From: an uncultured Prevotella sp.
GTDB taxonomy: Bacteria; Bacteroidota; Bacteroidia; Bacteroidales; Bacteroidaceae
Assembly (NCBI GenBank): GCA_905233825.1
Contig: CAJOFE010000008.1
Span: forward strand, 80,957-144,956
Direction of reading: 5' to 3'
Length of the DNA: 64,000 nt
Shown here: one piece after another, positions 27,394 to 36,515 of the stretch
Layout of the letters: every line of letters begins with the position of its first letter
Position numbering within the stretch: the first letter of the stretch is position 1
Made by a program: the position numbers and the translations under genes
The notes under the pieces: generated by a model
Database searches by the model: none
What the model saw: only the letters and a program-made list of their open reading frames with translations
Told to the model about the DNA's origin: nothing

Positions 27394-29859
27394 ATGGCAA
27401 CAACAAAGACAACAGCTAACCGTCAACGCGCAGTAGTCGATGAATCGCTCAGCATCAGCGACATGCTGATGCTCTGTCTGCGGCACTGGCCGTGGTTCCT
27501 GCTCTCGCTGCTGGTGTGCATGGGAGCGGCAACACTCTATCTGCTCTCTACGCCAAAGACCTACACCCGCACCACCTCCATCCTGGTGAAGAACAGTGGC
27601 GAGAAGTCGAACGACATCAAACTGATAGAGGACCTGGGCGTGAACAACCTCTCGTCGAACATCTCCGACGAGATTGTAGCCATCCACTCGCCAGCCACCA
27701 TTTATGAAATGGTGAAGCGCCTCCATTTGGACATCAGCTATTTCCGCCATGGCTTCTTCTGCGACGAGCCGCTCTATGCCGCTTCGCTGCCTGTGGAAAT
27801 CGATTTCACCGATCTGCCCGACGATGCGAAAGTTGATTTCAAGCTGAAGCTGACAGGTGACAGCACCGCCAAGATTTCTGAGATTGTCCTCCGGGGCGAG
27901 CCTGTCAACGGCACCTTCGACATCAGGATGAACAAACCGGCACGGTTGCCTTTCGGCGAGATGACGCTCAAGCCCTCGCTCTATTACGACAAAGGCATGC
28001 GCAAGGAGATTCTGGTCAGGCGTGTAGGCTTCCAGCAGGCCTCGCAACATTATGGCAGCATCATCAACGCCAAGCTGAAACCCGATACCAAGAACATCAT
28101 CGACATCGTGTGCGTGGATAACTCCATACCCCGTGCCGATAACATCCTGAAGACCATCGTCAATATCTACAACGAGAACTGGGTGCAGAACCGCAACCAG
28201 ATCAGTGTCTCCACCAACGAGTTCATCAAGGAGCGACTGGCTGTGATTGAAGAGGAGCTGGGCGACGTCGATCAGGACATTGCCGGCTATAAGAGTGCCC
28301 ACGCCATGCCGAGCGTGGAAGCTGTAGCTGCACAGGCAATGGGGCAGGAGAGTGCTGCCGACCAGCAGCGCCAGCTCATCAGCAACCAGCTCTACATGGT
28401 TCGCTATGTGCGCAACTACGTCACCGACCCTACGCACGACTTCCAGCTGCTGCCTGCCAGTTCGGGAATAGGCAACGCCGCCGTCGAGGCACAGATCACG
28501 GCCTACAACGAGAAGCTCCTGCAGCGCAACAATCTCGTGGCAAACAGTAGCGAACAGAATCCTTTAGTGGCCGACCTCGACGTGGCACTCGCCAACCTGA
28601 AGGGAGCCATTGTGAACTCCTTGGACAATACCCAGGCCACTCTCAGTGCACAACTCAGCACCGTGCAGATGCTGCACAGTCAGGCTTTAGACAAACTGTC
28701 GGCCAATCCCACGCAGGCCAACCACCTGCTCTCCATCGAGCGTCAGCAGAAGGTGAAGGAGAGTCTCTATCTTTTCCTGCTCCAGAAACGCGAGGAGAAC
28801 GAGCTGAGCCAGGCTTTCACCGCCTATAACACCCGCATTATCGCAGAGCCGTGGGGCAGCAGCGCTCCTACGTCTCCCCAGCGCAATAAAATCCTGATGA
28901 TAGCCTTTGGCTTGGCATTGGCACTACCTGCCGCTTTCTTCATCATCCGCGAAAATGTCAATAGCAAAGTGCGTGGCCGCAAGGATCTGGAGAATCTCTC
29001 TGTGCCTTATGTCGGCGAGCTGCCCCTGTGGAAGCCGAAGAAAGACGAAGAGAAAGAGCCCGGCTATCATATCGTGGTGAAGCAGCACAAGCGCGACATC
29101 ACCAACGAGGCCTTCCGCGTGGTAAGGACCAATCTGGAGTTCATGACATCGTCAGCCCTCAACGCACCTCTTGGCACGCATCCCTCCATCGTTGTGATGT
29201 TCACCTCGTTCAACCCGGGCTCGGGCAAGACGTTCGTCTGTGCCAACCTTGGTGCCTCTTTCGGCATACGTGGTAACAAGGCTATCTGTATCGACCTCGA
29301 CCTGCGCCGTGGTTCACTGTCACAGATTGTCGGCTCGCCCAAGCAGGGACTCACCAACTACCTCGGCGGACAGACCGACAGTTACAAGGAGCTGATCGTG
29401 CACCATCAGCTCAACACCACAGAAGAGCAAGGCAACGGCTCTTCTAAGGGAAATAGTAAAGAGCTTGCCATCGATTTCCTGCCGATGGGAAAGATGCCCC
29501 CCAACCCCACCGAGCTGCTCTACTCACCCAAGCTGAAGCCCATGCTCGACGAACTGCGCCGCGAGTACGATTATATCTTCCTCGACTGTCCACCGGTGGA
29601 GATTGTGGCTGATGCCACCATCATCAGCCGCGAGGCCGACGTCACCCTCTTCGTGGTACGTGCTGGTCTGATGGAACGCTCCATGCTGCCGGAGTTGGAG
29701 AAGAACTACGAGGAGAAGAAATACAACAACATGGCTATTCTGTTGAACGGTACCGATGCCGAACACCATTACGGCTACCACCGCTATGGCTATGGTTACG
29801 GACGTTATGGCTATGGTCGTTACGGCTATGGCAAGGGCTATGGCTACTACGGGAAATAA
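27394..29859 (+). CDS. Wzc-like polysaccharide co-polymerase / BY-kinase with C-terminal Tyr-Gly tail
   Basis: Wzz-like N-terminus; Walker A FNPGSGKTFVCANLG; YDYIFLDCPPVEIVADA; tail YHRYGYGYGRYGYGRYGYGKGYGYYGK. Confidence 0.92.
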   Translation: MATTKTTANRQRAVVDESLSISDMLMLCLRHWPWFLLSLLVCMGAATLYLLSTPKTYTRTTSILVKNSGEKSNDIKLIEDLGVNNLSSNISDEIVAIHSPATIYEMVKRLHLDISYFRHGFFCDEPLYAASLPVEIDFTDLPDDAKVDFKLKLTGDSTAKISEIVLRGEPVNGTFDIRMNKPARLPFGEMTLKPSLYYDKGMRKEILVRRVGFQQASQHYGSIINAKLKPDTKNIIDIVCVDNSIPRADNILKTIVNIYNENWVQNRNQISVSTNEFIKERLAVIEEELGDVDQDIAGYKSAHAMPSVEAVAAQAMGQESAADQQRQLISNQLYMVRYVRNYVTDPTHDFQLLPASSGIGNAAVEAQITAYNEKLLQRNNLVANSSEQNPLVADLDVALANLKGAIVNSLDNTQATLSAQLSTVQMLHSQALDKLSANPTQANHLLSIERQQKVKESLYLFLLQKREENELSQAFTAYNTRIIAEPWGSSAPTSPQRNKILMIAFGLALALPAAFFIIRENVNSKVRGRKDLENLSVPYVGELPLWKPKKDEEKEPGYHIVVKQHKRDITNEAFRVVRTNLEFMTSSALNAPLGTHPSIVVMFTSFNPGSGKTFVCANLGASFGIRGNKAICIDLDLRRGSLSQIVGSPKQGLTNYLGGQTDSYKELIVHHQLNTTEEQGNGSSKGNSKELAIDFLPMGKMPPNPTELLYSPKLKPMLDELRREYDYIFLDCPPVEIVADATIISREADVTLFVVRAGLMERSMLPELEKNYEEKKYNNMAILLNGTDAEHHYGYHRYGYGYGRYGYGRYGYGKGYGYYGK

Positions 29860-29861
29860 CG

Positions 29862-30767
29862 ATGTCTGACGTTACGCAGGTAATTACTCCGCATCAGAAA
29901 CTCTGGAGTGTCGATTTCCGTGAGATATGGCGTTATCGCGACTTGATAGCGCTGTTTGTCAAGCGCAATATCGTCGTACAATACAAGCAGACCATCCTTG
30001 GCCCGCTGTGGTACATCATCCAGCCCCTGCTCACGGTCATCATGAACATGGTGGTCTTCGGCGGAATCGCCAAGATGAGTACCGATGGTCTGCCACAGGC
30101 CGTCTTCTACATGGCAGGAAATGTGTGCTGGTTCTACTTCGCCGACTGTCTCAACCAGACGTCCTCCACCTTCCGTACCAACCAGGCCATGTTTGGCAAG
30201 GTCTATTTCCCCCGTCTGGTGGTGCCCATCGCTACGGTCATCTCCAACCTCCTGCGCTTCGGCATTCAGATAGGCCTCTTCGTGGCGCTCTACCTCTATT
30301 TCTTCTTCAACGGAGCCGACATTCACTTAGGTTTCTTGATTGTTGACCTTCCCGTTGCCGTCCCCGTCATCGTTAATATAGTTTTCGTTTTCGTTTTCGT
30401 TCTCGTTTTCGTTTTCGTTCTCGTTCTCATGCTCGCCGGCCTCGGCTTGGGCTTCGGCATCCTGGTGTCGTCAATGACCACGAAGTATCGCGACCTCTCC
30501 ATTCTCTTCACGTTCATCGTGCAATTGTGGATGTATGCCACCCCTATCGTCTATCCCATCAGCACCGTGCCCGAGGGCACACTGCGCACGCTCATCATGA
30601 TCAACCCGATGTCATCCGTCATCGAGGCTTTCAAGTATATCACACTCGGTCAGGGCTATTTCTCCTGGCTATACCTGGCTTACAGCTTCACGTTCATGGT
30701 CGTCCTGCTGGTCCTTGGCATCGTCATCTTCAACAAGGTGCAGCGTTCCTTCATGGACACCGTATAA
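29862..30767 (+). CDS. ABC-2 type polysaccharide/LPS export permease (Wzm-like)
   Basis: Polytopic; DLIALFVKRNIVVQYKQTILGPLWYIIQPLLT. Confidence 0.9.
   Translation: MSDVTQVITPHQKLWSVDFREIWRYRDLIALFVKRNIVVQYKQTILGPLWYIIQPLLTVIMNMVVFGGIAKMSTDGLPQAVFYMAGNVCWFYFADCLNQTSSTFRTNQAMFGKVYFPRLVVPIATVISNLLRFGIQIGLFVALYLYFFFNGADIHLGFLIVDLPVAVPVIVNIVFVFVFVLVFVFVLVLMLAGLGLGFGILVSSMTTKYRDLSILFTFIVQLWMYATPIVYPISTVPEGTLRTLIMINPMSSVIEAFKYITLGQGYFSWLYLAYSFTFMVVLLVLGIVIFNKVQRSFMDTV
30340..30429. repeat. Hexamer array inside wzm (minus-strand AACGAA/AACGAG)
   Basis: GTTTTCGTTTTCGTTTTCGTTCTCGTTTTCGTTTTCGTTCTCGTTCTC, encoding IVFVFVFVLVFVFVLVL. Confidence 0.88.
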
Positions 30768-30809
30768 TAATGAACGAATAATAGAATTCACATAATCAAC
30801 ACAACTTAT

Positions 30810-32006
30810 ATGAAAAAAGCAATTCTTTTGTTATGCATGGTTGGGCTGTTCTCAACCGCCGCCATGGCACAGCCGCTGGCGAAAAGCATGTTCTTCGACA
30901 ACTGGTACGTCGGAGCCACCAGTGGCACTTACATTCCTTCCTCCACGTTTAAAATCAGCGGCAATACCGAATGGATGCTGGGATGGCGTGTTGGAAAGTG
31001 GTTCACGCCCGACGTGGGATTGTCCGTTGAGGCTCAGCACTTTTTCGGCAAGAAGGGCCATTTCTCGGTCAGCCATACCTCCATCAACGTGTGGAATGCA
31101 AGTGTACTCGGAATGGTGAACTTCCACAACTGGTTCGCAGGCTATCTTGGCACACCGCGCCCGTTTGAAGTCATCGGCGTTCTGGGCATCGGCGGTGCAG
31201 GCCTCTGCGGTGCAGGTTGGAAATATGTTCGACCCAATTATGACGATCCCCATCCCAACAGCCTGACTGCTTCATTGGGACTCGACTTCACCCTAAATCT
31301 CGGCAGCAAGAAGCAGTGGCAGGTCTATATGGAGCCGCGAATGATGTATGAGCTGGCGAACGAGAAAGAAAACGTGCAGTTCAACAACAGCCGTGCCCTC
31401 TTCAGTCTCAACGTGGGTGTTAATTACAAGTTTATGACCTCGAACACCACGCACAATTTCAAGTTCATAGAGATCATCGATCCCGAAAAGGTGAATATGC
31501 TGACCGACAGCCTCGGCATCCTGAGCAACTCCGCCTATAACAAAGACCTGCAATTGGCTAACAAGAATGCCGAGATCGACTCACTGCAGCAGGCCATCCA
31601 GGACATCAACCGCCTCCAGCTCATCCAGAAGCGTAAAGTCACCGTCAATGTCCTGCAGCCGGTGGTCATCTTCCGTCAGAACAAATACATCATCGACCCC
31701 CTGCAGTTTGCTCCCATCGAGGTGATTGCCAAATACATGCGGAAGCATCCTGACTCCAAGATCGAAGTCCGAGGCTATGCCTCGCCTGAAGGCGTCGAGC
31801 ATGCCAACCAGAAGTTGTCTGAGAACCGTGCCAATGCCGTCAGGAATGCCCTTATCAAGAAATATAACATCGCCCCTGAGCGCCTCACCGCCACAGGCTG
31901 TGGCACCACCGACGATCTGTTCGACGAATTCGAGTTCAACCGCGTAGTGCTCTTCATCGACCAAACAAAGTACGAGGAAGAGGAGTACCTCGAAATCAAT
32001 CGCTGA
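30810..32006 (+). CDS. OmpA-family outer membrane protein
   Basis: Signal peptide, beta-barrel N-terminus, C-terminal IEVRGYASPEGVEHANQKLSENRANAVRNAL. Confidence 0.88.
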   Translation: MKKAILLLCMVGLFSTAAMAQPLAKSMFFDNWYVGATSGTYIPSSTFKISGNTEWMLGWRVGKWFTPDVGLSVEAQHFFGKKGHFSVSHTSINVWNASVLGMVNFHNWFAGYLGTPRPFEVIGVLGIGGAGLCGAGWKYVRPNYDDPHPNSLTASLGLDFTLNLGSKKQWQVYMEPRMMYELANEKENVQFNNSRALFSLNVGVNYKFMTSNTTHNFKFIEIIDPEKVNMLTDSLGILSNSAYNKDLQLANKNAEIDSLQQAIQDINRLQLIQKRKVTVNVLQPVVIFRQNKYIIDPLQFAPIEVIAKYMRKHPDSKIEVRGYASPEGVEHANQKLSENRANAVRNALIKKYNIAPERLTATGCGTTDDLFDEFEFNRVVLFIDQTKYEEEEYLEINR

Positions 32007-32007
32007 T

Positions 32008-32046
32008 AGAACGGGAACGATAACGAAAACGTTGACGGGAACGAAT
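32008..32046. repeat. RAC-NNN hexamer array, left flank of four-helix copy 2
   Basis: AACGGG AACGAT AACGAA AACGTT GACGGG AACGAA. Confidence 0.85.
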
Positions 32047-32050
32047 AAAG

Positions 32051-32422
32051 ATGATGATTGGCAAAGCACGAAATTTTCGAGAGTACAAGGTATGGCAGGA
32101 TGCTGTGGACTATGCGACATATGTCTATGAGATTACGTCCCAGCTCCCTTGGTTCGAAAAGAAAGGCTTATGCGATCAGCTTCAAAGAGCTGCTGTAAGT
32201 ATCTCTTCAAATATCGCAGAGGGATCTGCACGTCCTACAGATGCCGACTTCGCTCATTTCCTCGATCAAGCATAAGGTTCTTCTTATGAAGTTGAAACAC
32301 AGTTATTAATTTGTAAAAATATAAAATATATCACAGAGGACCAATATAACGAATTATTAAGTAAAGACGTAGCTATACAAAAACAACTTATAGGGCTGAT
32401 TCGCTCTATTCGCGTAAAATAG
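32051..32422 (+). pseudogene. Four-helix bundle protein (S23/IVS family), copy 2, interrupted by an in-frame TAA at 32273-32275
   Basis: MMIGKARNFREYKVWQDAVDYATYVYEITSQLPWFEKKGLCDQLQRAAVSISSNIAEGSARPTDADFAHFLDQA*GSSYEVETQLLICKNIKYITEDQYNELLSKDVAIQKQLIGLIRSIRVK* stays in one frame. Confidence 0.85.
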
Positions 32423-32523
32423 TCTTCGCTTTCGTACAAAGTCTTCGTTTTCGTTTTCGTTTTCGTACAAAGTCTTCGTTTTAGTTTTCGTTTTCGTACA
32501 AAGTCTTCGTTTTCGTACAAAGT
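32423..32523. repeat. Inverted hexamer array, right flank of four-helix copy 2
   Basis: TCTTCGTTTTCGTTTTCGTTTTCGTACAAAG units; the reverse complement is AACGAA-type. Confidence 0.88.
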
Positions 32524-32524
32524 A

Positions 32525-33796
32525 ATGAGCAACGCGATTGAATTTGTCAACGTAGGCAAGCAATACCGCCTCGGCTTAGTCTCCACTGGCACCATCAGTC
32601 ACGACCTCAACCGTTGGTGGACCATGAACGTGCTCCGTAAGGAAGACCCCTACCTGAAGATTGGCGAGACCAACGACCGTGCCCACCGTGGCCATAGCGA
32701 CTATGTCTGGGCGCTGAAAGACATCAATTTCTCTGTCGAGCAAGGCGACGTTGTCGGCATCATTGGTAAGAACGGTGCTGGCAAGAGCACCCTGCTGAAA
32801 CTCCTCAGCCGTGTCACTGCCCCCACCACCGGCCGCATCACCTATCAGGGGCGTATCGCCTCGCTGTTGGAGGTCGGCACTGGTTTCCATCCTGAGATGA
32901 CAGGTCGCGAGAATATCTATATGAATGGTGCCATCATGGGCATGACCAAGGCAGAAATCACCCGCAAGCTTGATGAGATTGTTGACTTCTCAGGCTGTGA
33001 ACGCTATATCGACACCCCCGTCAAGCGTTACAGCAGTGGTATGACCGTCCGCCTTGGCTTTGCCATCGCCGCCCACCTCGAACCCGACATCCTCGTCGTT
33101 GATGAAGTCCTAGCTGTCGGCGATGCCGAGTTCCAGAAAAAAGCCATTGGGAAGATGCAAGACATCTCCAAAGGCAATGGCCGCACTGTACTATTTGTGA
33201 GTCATAATATGGGAAGTGTCAGAAGATTATGTAGTAAAGGAATCTTATTAGAAAATGGTACAGTGAGCTTTATTGGAAAGATCTCTGAGACCATAGACCA
33301 TTATTTAAATAATGTAGATGTTATACAGAAGAATAAAATTATTGACAATGTCCAATGGAAGAAAAGTACATTGGACATTACCCAAGTGGAAATTAACGGA
33401 ACTGAGAATTCCTTCTCTGTAATAAAGAGCCAACAAAAAGAACTCACAGTTTTGATTGATGGCTTTACTGCTGAAGATATGATTTATGATGTCATGCTCA
33501 CTCTAAAAAGTAAAGATGGAGTTCCATTTGCAACTTATGCAAAAGGACATTATTCAGGCGATTTACAATATTTGCAAAAGGGTAAATTTTCTATTCGAAA
33601 GAATATAGCTTTACCAAAAATCCTTAGTAAAGGAATTGTTTTCGTAGACTTGTATTTGCACTATCCGATGGTTGAATTTTTATTAAAAGCTCCTCAATGT
33701 TGTACCTTGGAGACCGAAGGTTATCAAGAAGGGACAGGTAGATCTATAAATCAGCATGATGGTGGTCTCATAGGCCTTACCGATGTAGATAAATAA
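32525..33796 (+). CDS. ABC transporter ATP-binding protein for polysaccharide export (Wzt-like, with C-terminal extension)
   Basis: GIIGKNGAGKSTLLKLLSRV; YSSGMTVRLGFAIAAHLEPDILVVDEVLAVGD; Wzt-type C-terminal domain. Confidence 0.92.
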   Translation: MSNAIEFVNVGKQYRLGLVSTGTISHDLNRWWTMNVLRKEDPYLKIGETNDRAHRGHSDYVWALKDINFSVEQGDVVGIIGKNGAGKSTLLKLLSRVTAPTTGRITYQGRIASLLEVGTGFHPEMTGRENIYMNGAIMGMTKAEITRKLDEIVDFSGCERYIDTPVKRYSSGMTVRLGFAIAAHLEPDILVVDEVLAVGDAEFQKKAIGKMQDISKGNGRTVLFVSHNMGSVRRLCSKGILLENGTVSFIGKISETIDHYLNNVDVIQKNKIIDNVQWKKSTLDITQVEINGTENSFSVIKSQQKELTVLIDGFTAEDMIYDVMLTLKSKDGVPFATYAKGHYSGDLQYLQKGKFSIRKNIALPKILSKGIVFVDLYLHYPMVEFLLKAPQCCTLETEGYQEGTGRSINQHDGGLIGLTDVDK

Positions 33797-34636
33797 ATGG
33801 CAAATATTCTTATTTCATATGGTGATTATAGGTTCAAAAAGTCTTTAGCCAGTATCAGAAAAGAGGCAAAACGCGTTGGGATTTTCAACAAGATAAAGCT
33901 TTATTCACCCAAAGATCTTCCCTCTTATATTAAAGCATCCCCATTATTTGCTTTTAGGAAGGGGGGAGGCTATTGGCTTTGGAAACCGTATGTTATTCGT
34001 GAAACCTTACGTCATTGTAATATTAATGATGTAGTTTACTATGTTGATGCAGGTTGTAGACTAAACCCTGCTAGTAAAGAATGGGTTAAATTCCAACAAG
34101 AAATTAAGTCATATAATGCAATTTTTTTTCAATATAAATCTGATGTAATATACGATGGATGGGAGAAATATTGTCAAAATTTATTAAATAATTCTCCCAA
34201 AATCTTACATTGGATGAAACCATATACGGCTAAATATTTCGTAGACTATTTTGGTAGTGATGAATTTCTAGAATACAACAAAATTATGGGTGGGATAATT
34301 ATAATAAAAAAGACTCCCCAATTACTGCAAGTTATGGACCAATGGTTTAAGATATCTCTTTTTCATCCAGAATTAATCATTGATCCATTGGGAAAAGAAT
34401 TAGCAAAAATTCCTTCTTCTTTTAATGTACACAGACATGACCAAGCCATTTTAACACCTCTAGTATATAAATTTAAACAACAAGACAATATTTTAGTCTT
34501 ACCAGAAACTGCAGAAAGTGAGAAAAACACAGCAGCAATTATTGCTGAACGACGTGTTGAGAAAGATATTTGGACTAATTTTCTCTCTCAAAGAATCAAA
34601 CACATACTGAAATTTTATCTAAAAGACCACTCTTAA
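33797..34636 (+). CDS. Putative glycosyltransferase-like capsule protein
   Basis: FRKGGGYWLWKPYVIRETL...DVVYYVDAGCRLNP pattern; position in locus. Confidence 0.55.
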   Translation: MANILISYGDYRFKKSLASIRKEAKRVGIFNKIKLYSPKDLPSYIKASPLFAFRKGGGYWLWKPYVIRETLRHCNINDVVYYVDAGCRLNPASKEWVKFQQEIKSYNAIFFQYKSDVIYDGWEKYCQNLLNNSPKILHWMKPYTAKYFVDYFGSDEFLEYNKIMGGIIIIKKTPQLLQVMDQWFKISLFHPELIIDPLGKELAKIPSSFNVHRHDQAILTPLVYKFKQQDNILVLPETAESEKNTAAIIAERRVEKDIWTNFLSQRIKHILKFYLKDHS

Positions 34637-34685
34637 TATGGCTTATATTAATTGGTACTAATTACAAATAATTACAATTTTTTCA

Positions 34686-35525
34686 ATGTTATTTTCTATC
34701 ATCACCATTAATTATAACAATATAGAGGGACTAAGGCAAACTTGTGACAGTGTTCTTTGTCAAACTTCCAAGGATTTTGAGTGGATAATAGTAGACGGGG
34801 GAAGTAAAGATGGCTCAAAGGAATTTATCGAGGAAGTGGCGGGAAGTCTTAAAGGCACATTAATGTTGACTTTTTGGTGCAGTGAGCCAGATAAAGGGAT
34901 ATACAATGCAATGAATAAAGGAATTGAGCATTCGCAGGGAGATTATCTTATTTTCTTAAACTCTGGCGATATGTTTTATGACAAAAATGTATTAGATAAT
35001 ATTAATTGCATAGGTATATCTAGTGATATTTTTATTGGAGAAGTTGTGGAAAAGGACAATTGCAACAAGTTATTTAATCATTATAATCCAGAAGAAGGTA
35101 TTCTTCTGCATTTATTGAGGATGTCGCTTGCTCATCAAGGAACTTTTTTTAAAAGATCATTGTTTCAGAGATTTAGGTATGATGAGACATTGAGTATCGT
35201 ATCAGATTGGAAATTGTTTTTAGAAACTCTAGTATTCAACAATTGTACATTTGGTTTTACAAACCATTTTGTAGCAATACAAGATATGAAGGGTATTAGC
35301 AACATTAATCTGGAAAAAGGGAAGACTGAGCGTGCATTAGTTCTTTCAGAATTGTTTCCTAAATTAGTATTAGAGAATTTGTATAAGTATAAAACATTAT
35401 ATGATTCAACATATGTACGTAATGGAATCTATTTGGAAAAGAAATGTAAGTGGATGTATCTTTTTGTTAGAAAAATGACCTCCTTCTTTATCAAAGCCCA
35501 TAAAAAGATAAGGATTAAGACTTAA
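34686..35525 (+). CDS. Glycosyltransferase family 2
   Basis: SIITINYNNIEGLRQTCDSVLCQTSKDFEWIIVDGGSKDG. Confidence 0.88.
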   Translation: MLFSIITINYNNIEGLRQTCDSVLCQTSKDFEWIIVDGGSKDGSKEFIEEVAGSLKGTLMLTFWCSEPDKGIYNAMNKGIEHSQGDYLIFLNSGDMFYDKNVLDNINCIGISSDIFIGEVVEKDNCNKLFNHYNPEEGILLHLLRMSLAHQGTFFKRSLFQRFRYDETLSIVSDWKLFLETLVFNNCTFGFTNHFVAIQDMKGISNINLEKGKTERALVLSELFPKLVLENLYKYKTLYDSTYVRNGIYLEKKCKWMYLFVRKMTSFFIKAHKKIRIKT

Positions 35526-35558
35526 TCACTATTCCTTTTGCTTTTTTAGTCAATTTTT

Positions 35559-36506
35559 ATGCGAGTATCTATTGCAGTTCCCATTTATAATGTATCTAAT
35601 TATATTGAAAGATGTCTCATAAGTCTATTTGAACAGACTTACAAAGACATTGAATATGTTTTTGTAAATGATGGATCAAAAGATAATAGTGTAGAAATAC
35701 TTTGGAAAGTGCTTGCTAGATATCCAGGATGTCAACAGAATACCAAATTTGTAGATAGAAAAACGAATAAGGGAATTGCTGCGACGAGGAATGAATTGAT
35801 AAAGAATAGTTCTGGCGATTATATTTCATTTGTGGATGCCGATGATTATATTGATATCGACATTATAGAAAAATTAGTTGAAGAGCAGGAAAGAACCAAT
35901 GCAGACATCGTGTCGTCTGGTTTCGTTGTCCACAAAGGTGGCAAGTGTACAAATGTAATGTCTCCTCATTTATTAACTCCAGAAGAAAATCTGAATTATA
36001 TTTTGGCTCAAGGATCGTCTCATGAATTGTTTTGTCGGATAATTAAACGAGATTTGATTATAGGAAATGGTATAACGTTTGTAGAAAACTTAAATATAAG
36101 TGAAGATTGGGTAGTAATGGTTAAATGCTATTATTATGCAGAAAAAGTCGCCTTCTTAGATAATTGTGGATATCATTATAATTGCGACAATACAACTTCA
36201 GCGATGGCTTCTTATAAAGATAGAATTATAAAGAAACAAATAGAGAACTTAAAGGCATTTGTTGAAATTAGTAATTTTTTAAATTCTGTAAATTATAACT
36301 CTACTGATGATTTCTTTAAATATGCTTCAGATAAGGTACGATTTGTTAAATGGGAAGCAGTAAAAAGTGGAAATGAAGAAGCTTTTCGAACGATTGTCAA
36401 GTTGCAAAAATCTATTGGAACAAATGGAACATATGCGGGGTATGGCATAAAAGAATATGTAAAAGCTATGATAGCAAATCTATATGGTTTGATAAAACTT
36501 AAATAA
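35559..36506 (+). CDS. Glycosyltransferase family 2
   Basis: VSIAVPIYNVSNYIERCLISLFEQTYKDIEYVFVNDGSKDNS. Confidence 0.88.
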   Translation: MRVSIAVPIYNVSNYIERCLISLFEQTYKDIEYVFVNDGSKDNSVEILWKVLARYPGCQQNTKFVDRKTNKGIAATRNELIKNSSGDYISFVDADDYIDIDIIEKLVEEQERTNADIVSSGFVVHKGGKCTNVMSPHLLTPEENLNYILAQGSSHELFCRIIKRDLIIGNGITFVENLNISEDWVVMVKCYYYAEKVAFLDNCGYHYNCDNTTSAMASYKDRIIKKQIENLKAFVEISNFLNSVNYNSTDDFFKYASDKVRFVKWEAVKSGNEEAFRTIVKLQKSIGTNGTYAGYGIKEYVKAMIANLYGLIKLK

Positions 36507-36515
36507 TATATTCTT

